From positions 27,005 to 91,004 of the forward strand of contig NZ_WQFE01000015.1 of assembly GCF_013033965.1 (NCBI RefSeq): a stretch of DNA of 64,000 bases, read 5' to 3'. Of the stretch, positions 28,238 to 36,100 are shown one piece after another. The notes under the pieces are model-generated. The model ran no database searches. It worked only from the letters and a program-made list of their open reading frames with translations, and had not been told where the DNA came from. Source of the DNA: Ruegeria atlantica. GTDB taxonomy: Bacteria; Pseudomonadota; Alphaproteobacteria; Rhodobacterales; Rhodobacteraceae. Position 1 is the stretch's first letter; every line of letters begins with the position of its first letter. The position numbers were made by a program, and so were the translations under genes.

Positions 28238-28549
28238 TTACGCGTTAAAGTTGGGCGAGTTGTTTTGTAGGGGCTCCCCTGCCACAGCTACATTCTCTTC
28301 TTGGGCGTTAGCCTTGTTTCTTTGGATGACGCCGCGGGATTCCATTTCCTTGAACATTCGATCAAAGACTTCATAAGCGCGCAAAAAACCCTGGGGGGAA
28401 AGGACGAGGCGCAGGTTTTCTTCGACCGGCGGCGATTCAGGATCAGCTTGCGGGTCGACACCGAATGAAAAACAATCGATGCGCATGTTGCTGTTGATCA
28501 TCGCAATATTCGAGATACCGTCGATGTAAACTTGTTGGGCTTCACTCAC
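28238..28549 (-). CDS. Small protein of the RTX secretion locus, unknown
   Basis: A 103-residue protein. I place the start at GTG 28549 because AAAGGAGGA (28558-28566) lies exactly eight bases ahead of it; longer frames from ATG 28585 or 28648 would translate through this ribosome site. The sequence starts MSEAQQVYIDGISNIAMINS, continues with alternating beta-type segments (MRIDCFSFGVD, then ENLRLVLSPQGFLRAYEVF) and ends with a low-complexity tail. The fold pattern (two short strands, then LxLSPxGF and a helix) is like DUF3467-type small proteins, but that is only a resemblance. It lies between the acyltransferase and the exporter genes, all on the same strand, and may be an accessory to secretion. 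Confidence 0.65.
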   Translation of the reverse strand: MSEAQQVYIDGISNIAMINSNMRIDCFSFGVDPQADPESPPVEENLRLVLSPQGFLRAYEVFDRMFKEMESRGVIQRNKANAQEENVAVAGEPLQNNSPNFNA

Positions 28550-29566
28550 TTTAGGTCTCCTCCTTTTGAGTGGTTCCGTATCCATACTGCGATAATTGTG
28601 GCGTCCTCCTTTCCTCCAAAAGAGATCAGCCGTGATTAGTCGCAGCAAAATCTTGAGCAGGGTATCGTCTTCGACATTGCAAATTGTCCGCTTCGACAGG
28701 GACGAAGTTTCGGTTATTGTCGAGTTACCCCAATTAGGTCTTATCTATTCTCCTCACTTCGTTCTTTTTTGCGACTATTACAGTCCTAATTACAAATGAA
28801 TCTAGAAATTACATTGTTTCCAATGTATTCAGATTTATTGGCAACCAGTTATGTCGCTTTTCCGCTTTCTTCTTCAGCACTCAACGGTCAGATCGGCAAA
28901 GCAGCGTACATTCGTTATTCGCCGATATAAGATTCCGCGCTTGGTATTCCGGTAGCGAAGTAGGAGTCATATTCGCGTATGTATCCGATTTTCGCCAACG
29001 TAGTTTATACTCCGGTGAAATTGACAAGAGGGTGTCGCAATCACATTTGTTAAAACTATTTAACCTTTTGGATATTCTCAGGTCAAATGGACAGATAGAA
29101 ATTTACGCACACAACCGATCAATAATAAATCATGAAATCGTTATATAATATTACATACCGTTAAAAAATGTTTAAAATCAACAGGTAAATAATAATTATT
29201 GCTATGTTAACTGATGTTGAATTGAGAATTTGGACTTATTTTACTTACCAACTGGATTTAAATATAGCGAATAAAATTCACCCTACTTACCCGGAAATCG
29301 GAACAAGATTTCTACTGAAATCATTTTGAGACTAAAATTGAAATTAAATACACACATCCGTCAGCAGCCAGTAACAATGTTTCAAATAATTTCAGAGCCA
29401 ATTATGTGACGGAAGTGAAAAAAATTCTTTAGATACCCGCTAAACGATAATCAGGTGACCTGCAATACTATTGAAAGGAGATCTTGCATAAGATTGAACA
29501 AAAACTCGATTCTCTTTCTGAGCGATTCTCATTCACACGTTCGGCAAATTGATTCGAAGATGCGCT
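28550..29566. other. AT-rich gap inside the RTX locus
   Basis: About 1 kb without a credible gene and visibly richer in A and T than its neighbours, especially 29030-29420, where runs such as AAATAATAATTATTG occur. It separates the acyltransferase gene from the downstream secretion genes, so it probably contains a separate promoter for the small protein and exporter genes. The composition is the type bound by xenogeneic silencers or found in recently acquired DNA (inference). Confidence 0.5.
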
Positions 29567-30046
29567 TCATTTCTGCGACAGTTTTCGCTCTTCCCGCCGC
29601 TTCGAGCCATAGTAACGGGCCACCCGTTTTGACTGGCCGTCATCCATCCCAATTCGATGCAACTTTGCGTAAGAGACCGAGTGGAATAACTCCTGGTCGA
29701 GATGGGTTATGATTTCTCGGACACGCCCATAGGGAGCGATGAAGTCCATGAACCACAGATGCTCTCCGCAATTCCATTCATTTGGTTTGATGTCATCCGG
29801 GTCATTTGTGAGGCGAGCATCAACCTCTTCATTCACCCAGGCCCAGGTGACAAAGGACAGGGGCGCGTTTTCTCCTTGCATAAACAAACGTCCTTGACCG
29901 ATCGACAGTGGGTAGAACAGGCGGCGCTCAATCTGCCTGTATCGCATAGCGCCATGAAGCCGGGACTGAGAGACCAGAAAACAGATTTGACCAATCTGTT
30001 TCATCCGCTCGGGGTTCGGCAGGTTTTGGTCCGGTTTTACATTCAA
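29567..30046 (-). CDS. RTX toxin-activating lysine acyltransferase, HlyC-like
   Basis: A 159-residue member of the HlyC/ApxC family, which transfers a fatty acyl group from acyl-carrier protein to internal lysines of RTX proteins. The two catalytic residues of the family are present: His 31 in QSRLHGAM (HlyC His 23) and Asp 101 in WFMDFIAPYG (HlyC Asp 92). FVTWAWVNEEVDARL matches the HlyC segment CSWANLSLENEI in position. The start is TTG 30046, nine or ten bases after AGGAA; ATG 30004 is an alternative that would keep both catalytic residues. It lies 103 bases after the giant RTX gene on the same strand, so the RTX protein is the expected substrate. Confidence 0.9.
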   Translation of the reverse strand: MNVKPDQNLPNPERMKQIGQICFLVSQSRLHGAMRYRQIERRLFYPLSIGQGRLFMQGENAPLSFVTWAWVNEEVDARLTNDPDDIKPNEWNCGEHLWFMDFIAPYGRVREIITHLDQELFHSVSYAKLHRIGMDDGQSKRVARYYGSKRREERKLSQK

Positions 30047-30094
30047 GTCAGTATGTTCCTATCTGCTGGTTCGACGTGATCCATCTTTAAGTTA

Positions 30095-30126
30095 GACCGG
30101 CGCAGAACATTTGTCCCGCGCCGGTC
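30095..30126 (-). terminator. Hairpin after the giant RTX gene
   Basis: A perfect 9-bp inverted repeat GACCGGCGC (30095-30103) / GCGCCGGTC (30118-30126) with a 14-base loop lies 24 bases past the RTX stop codon, before the acyltransferase gene. No clear T-tract follows. It could cause partial termination, so that less acyltransferase than RTX protein is made, which is a known strategy in RTX operons. Confidence 0.45.
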
Positions 30127-30149
30127 ATTTTCACTGCTCGGTTTCTTGA

Positions 30150-33100
30150 CTAGGCTGCGCTTGTCGCCGAGTTATCCGTCTTGTTGGCGATCACACCATC
30201 AACGGCGGTTTTGGCATCGTAGATCGTGTCGTAAACCTCGGCCACAACCGCGAATTCGCCTGTGGAAAGTTCGCGACCTGTCTCCGATGTCTCAGCATCC
30301 GCTGCTTCAACCGAGTTCAGCCAATTGAGCGTTTCCTGCAGGCCTTGTGCCAGAACACTCGCGCTGTCGAAGTCTGTGTGCTGCGAAGGCGCAGCCGAAG
30401 CGGCATTCGCCTTCAGTTCGGCGAATGTAAAGTTCGACGTGCTGTCATGGTCTTTGAGACGGAAGACATCGTTGTCACCAAGACCGTTTTGCAGGATTTT
30501 CCCGACCGACGCACCGTTCACGACGATATCAATCGTCGCATCCGAGTTGCTGAGTTTCAGGTTGTCGATGGTAAGGTCAGTTGTCAGGTCGGTTCTGGCC
30601 GTTTCGATGAAAATCGTGTTGACCTCGTCGCCCCGTGCGATGTCCTCCAAGCTCGATTCACCGGCTAGCCCCTCATTCAGACCGGACACATTGAACCTTT
30701 GGCTATCCAGTTCACCAAGGATATCGGTGCCCAGATGTTCGCCAATGACCAACTCGCCACTTCCAATCGTATAGATATAGCTGTCGTCTCCAGTTTGACC
30801 CAATGCGACCGTGCGACCAAAGCCTGAGAAGAAGACATCATCGCCTCCGCCACCTTGGCTTACGACACCGGTGCCATTGACAAGGAACTGTGATGGCCCC
30901 TTGAAGGTCTCGGCCCCAAGCAGCGACGAAACCTGTTCCAACGCACTGATAACTCCACCGATAGCATCGCCAAGAATGGTAATCCCTGCTTCGGCATAGG
31001 CTTCAAGTGTGCCGAGACCGAAGTTGAGGAAGTGGTCATTACCGGCACCACCAGATGTAAAGCCGTAACCGGCGCTCAGGAACGTATCGTTGCCGTCATT
31101 GCCGAAGGTGGCAAAACCAACACCCATATCGATCAGGTAGTCATCACCCAACCCACCGGTGGTAAAGCTGCCAGCGCCGAAGTTGACAAGGGCATCGTTG
31201 CCATCACCAAGCGACGTTGCGTTGAACACGCCACCGGTAATCACCAGATCTGCGTCCCCGCCGGCGATAATTAGATTGGCCAGACCCAGGGTAAAGATAC
31301 TGTCTGTACCGCCCCCGGCGTCGACCCGGTTGGCAGCGCCAAGCGTGAAGATGATATCACTACCGTTGGCCTGACCTGTCGCGTCACCCAGAACTTCGTT
31401 CTTGATGCCGGCAATGACGCCAAAGTCAGAACCTGTTCCCAGTTTGACTTCGTTTTCGAAGCCAAGCGCAACGATGATGTCATCTGCAGCCTGTCCGGCG
31501 ACTTCGTTCTTGTAGCCAATGACGAACGCAGTGTCGTTTCCGTAGCCAAGCTTGACGTCATTCTCCTGACCCGCCGAAAGCACAACATCACTACCCGAGA
31601 AGGTATTGAACGCTTCGTATTCATTCTTCTTACCAAGAAGAACTGCGGTGTTGTCCCCTGCGCTTGTGATTTTGTTTTCCTCACCAATAGTAATGAGGAA
31701 ATCTGTACCACCACGAGCCGCAAGCCTGTTGGTTTTACCGATGGCCAGTGCAACGTTGTTACCGGTGCCCAGAATGCCCAGGTTTGTTTCACCAGCGAGG
31801 ATCGCTATGTCGTCTTCGCTGCCGCCGTAGAACACGTTCTTCTTGCCGACCAGGAGTGCGGCGTCGTCCCCGCGACCGGTGTAGACGTGATTTTCCTCAC
31901 CCACTGCCACCGCGATATCGCCGTAAACGGTTTCAGTGTCTCCGGTACCGTTATAGTCGGGATTAAGAGCTATTACGGATTCCTCTGCCTCTACGACTTG
32001 CGATTGCAGAAGAGAGAATTCATGGCTGTAGTCACCAATCCTTTCATCCCACTGAATTCCCGCAATATTGGGGATGTTCAGCGCAGGGATCGTGTAGCTG
32101 AGTGCCTCCAGCTTGACCTCGTCCCTGTTCACATGTTCGGACAGATCAAAATCCGGAACTTTTAAGCCCTCACTCGGGATATCGAATTCTGGCACTTGCA
32201 ATCCAAACAGCTCTCGGCCCGACAGCGCCGTCTCAACGGCCTCCAGTCCTGACAGGTCCAACCCGTTCAGGTGGAACTCTGGCAAAGTAAGATCAGGCAA
32301 GCTGACCGTCGGCAATTCGATCAGGGACACGTCACTCTTGTAGACATCGACCCCTGTGATCTCAGTAACCGGCGCACCGCCTGACTGGCTTTCCACGCTG
32401 ATGGATCCGCCGTCTTCTGCACGGAACCGGAATTTCGCCGTCTGCTCTTCGTTTGCGGCGGTGGGATCGATCCTGCCGATCTCCTGCTTGCCGCGTTCAT
32501 CCGTGTAGTAGACGATAATGTCATCTGCTTCTGTACCCGCAACGCTGGATGCAAGGTACGAAACCTGAACCTCATAGGTCTTGTCATTGGTGAGGTTCAA
32601 AGCAACATCGGTTTGCGTGCCGTTGATCGACAGAGTGTTGTGCGTTGCCACTGGTGTGCCCGAGAATGGAACAGCAACGGATCCTTCGATCGATCCGGAA
32701 ACAACATCGCCAGCCTGCACATCCACCGAGAAGTCATACTCAACGCCGGTACGGTCGATATTGAGCTCATCCTGCGAGTCCAGCGACGTGTCCAACAGGT
32801 TATAGTTGCCTTGTGTCGCAGCGGTGAAGGAACCAGAATCCTCAAAACCGGTGTTTGTGCCGCTTACATCTACAGACCCATCTGCGTCGCCGACACCAAA
32901 GTTGGTTTCCGCCAGCGTGTAACCTTCGACGCCATAGTCTTCCCCTTCCTGCCAGAAGGTCAGATCTGTTTCGGTACCAAAGATCGTACCTGCATTACCG
33001 TCAGAGCTGTTGGCCCCAAGGAAGTCCCGGCCAAACGAGTTTGCAGCGCCGAAGTGATTGTTGCTGATATTCGTCTGTTGTTCGATTTGAACCCCGGCCT

Positions 33101-36100
33101 GATCAACCTGCAGGTTGAAAGCTGTGATGTCCGGGATGGAGATCGACGGGAACGATTGACCAGGCAACTGTAGCTCTGGTGTCGAGATTGTTGGCAACGA
33201 AATCTCGGGCAGGCCGTAGTTTCCAAGTTCACCATACTGATACTCAGGGGCACCTCTCAATTCCGGAATTGACGGGATCGGAAGATCATACTGGTCCAGA
33301 GTCAATGTCGGGAATTCATAGTCCGGGACATCCGGATCAGAGAACTCAATATCCGGGAAGAAGGCAGAGATATCAGCAAAGGGAGTTGCCGAAACCGAGA
33401 ACTGGTCTCCGTCTTTGAGCTTAAGATCTGAAACCGGATTGAAATCGTCTTCTCCCAGCAGGCTCTTCACCTGGATCAGGCTGAATTCCAATTCGTTGTC
33501 AGTGACGATAAAGTTGAATTTCCCGGCTGCCAGAACCAAATCGCTGCCTGTGCCGCCGAAGACGACATTTGTTTCACCGATCACCCCAACAATGTCATCA
33601 CCAGACCCGGAAAAGACAATGTTGTTTTGACCAATAGCTAAGCCGATATCCCGACCACCCTCATAGAGGGCAAGATTGTGCTTACCTACTAACAGTGAAA
33701 TGTCGTCGCCTGCTCCTGCCGCGAGGAAGTTGTATTCGCCGCCCAGGATGGCGATGTCATGATCGTTGCCAGTCAGGGCTGCGTTGTAGCGACCGATGAG
33801 AATGACGTTATCGCGCCCGGCGCCCGTGATGGCGACATTGCCGGTTGGCAGCTCAACGCCAGTGATCGCCTGAATGATCAGGCTGACCGTCGGCACAGCA
33901 ATAGAAACAACGGTGTCATCACCGGTTCCCGTCAGGACAAAGTTGCGCTCGCCACCGATAAAGACCCGGTTTTCGCCGCCGCCGTAGAAACCGATGTTGT
34001 CGGTTCCCAGTTGGAACGAAACATCGTTACCGGCACCCGTCAGAGCGAAGTTGAGCAACCCGCCCAGCACAAGGAAGTTGTCGCCGTCACCGGCATTGAC
34101 AAAGTTGCCCGCCCCGAGACCAACAAAGAAGTCATTTCCGCTCGCGCCCTGAATGACGTTGGTTTTGCCAAATGCGATCGCAATGTTGTTGCCGCCACCC
34201 AGCAGCAAGAAGTTCTGGGTACCAAAGACGAGAACATCATCTACGCCACCTGCACCAATAATGACGTTCCCAACAAGACCCGTTACGTTGTTTACACCTG
34301 GCGGCACGAAAAAGCTGGGCGCAAATCCAGTTACCCGGTTTGAACCGTCGCCCAGAATGAAGAGGTTGTCATCCCCGATGAAATGCACCTCATCGTTGCC
34401 ATTCCCGCCCCATACGGCGTTCTGAGCCCCGATCAGTTGCAATTTGTTGTTGCCGTCACCCGCAACCACACCATTCGCCAAACCATAGGCCACGATGTAA
34501 TCATCGCCCGAACCGGCCTGGATGATGTTCGCGCCGCCATAGGATTTCACGACATTGTCGCCATTGCCCGCGATGATGACGTTGCCCAGATTACCTAGGC
34601 CACTCAGCAGGTTGGTGAAGGAGGAACCAAGGTTCTCTTCGCCATAAATAGTTCCATCATCTGTGCCAAACGCACCGCGGACGAAATCATCCTCGCTGTT
34701 GTTGGCGGCAGTAACGGCGGCGGCGGTACCGATACCCAGCAGGCTACCCGCACGAATTCTGTCATCTCCGGAGCCTGAAACTATCAGGTTCCCGGTGCCG
34801 TAGGCCTCAATCTCGTTGCCTGGTTCAACAACATCGTTTTGGCCACGCAATTCCGCGACTACCAACGGACCATCGTGAATTGCTTCGATCTGAGACTCAG
34901 ACAGAACCCGGTCATAGACAGCGAAGTCGGAAACCTGACCATCAAATGCTGCGTCATTTTCCCAGTTGCTGCGACCAACATAGTTGTTCGCGCGCACCCG
35001 TTCGGCCACATCGCCATGCAAAGTTGCGGAACCCGCCAACTCGCCATCCAGATACAAGCGAAGTTCATTGGCCTGATCATCAACCACAGCCGCAAAGTCA
35101 AATTCTTCACCCTGCTGGATGACGTTTTCGACAGTGACTGCAGTGCCACCAATGCCGCTTTCGGTAAACTGGAACGTGAGATTATTAGACGTTCCTTGGC
35201 GGGCGAGAAGGATATTGCCGCCGGCTACGTCGGTATTCGTGGTTCGGTTACCGCCAAAGTCGAAGATGCGCTCATAGCTGTTGTTACCATCGAACCGGGC
35301 TTTGCCTGTGATCGTGAGCTGACCACCTGTGGTGAAGTCACCGAGATCATTATGTGAACCGCCGCTGAAGTTTTGCGTGCCATCGTATCCGGCAATCGAT
35401 TCAGCGCCGTTTAGTACGTTCGCCGAGTTGGTCGCGACGCTTCCGCGCAGCGCCTGTGCCTCATCCAGCGTAACGGCCTCATTCAGGACTTGGAAATTCT
35501 CGACAGCTCCGTGGAAGGACGCGTCATTTTCCCAGTTGCTACGTCCCACATAATTGTTGTTGCGGATTTGCTGGGATACGTCACCATGAAGGGCCGCTGT
35601 GCCAGAGAGTTCGCCATTCAGGTAGAGACGTAATTCATCGCTGTCATTGTCAACAACCGCGGCAAAGTCGATTTTTTCACCATGCTGAATAGCGTTAGCA
35701 GCAACGATTTCAGTATAGCCGCTGCTCCCCTCATTGAAGGCAAACACCAAGTTGTTGCTGGTACCTTGTCTAGCCAGAACCAAGTTTCCGCCTTCGGGAT
35801 CCGCGTTGCCAGAGCGATTGCCACCAAAGTCAAAAATCCGTTCCCAGTTGTTGCTGCCATCGAACCGGGCCGTACCCGCAATGGTCATCTGTCCACCGGA
35901 TTCAAAGTTACCGAGATCTGCGTAGGCGCCCGATCCGTCAAAGACTGCTTGTCCGGACGACAGCAGCCCAACAGGTACCTGTCCCTCGGCCAGCAACTCG
36001 GCTACTACAGCCGGACCAGACGCAAGTTCCGTGCGCAACGATTGGGCTTGCGCCAAATCAGCAGCTTCGTTCAGCACTTGGAAATTTTGAATTGATCCTT

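Noticed and set aside
32600..34350. Plus-strand open frames of 186 and 194 codons (32613-33173 and 33759-34343)
   Set aside because: They are antisense to the RTX gene and kept open by its repetitive composition; their products resemble no protein and have no ribosome sites.
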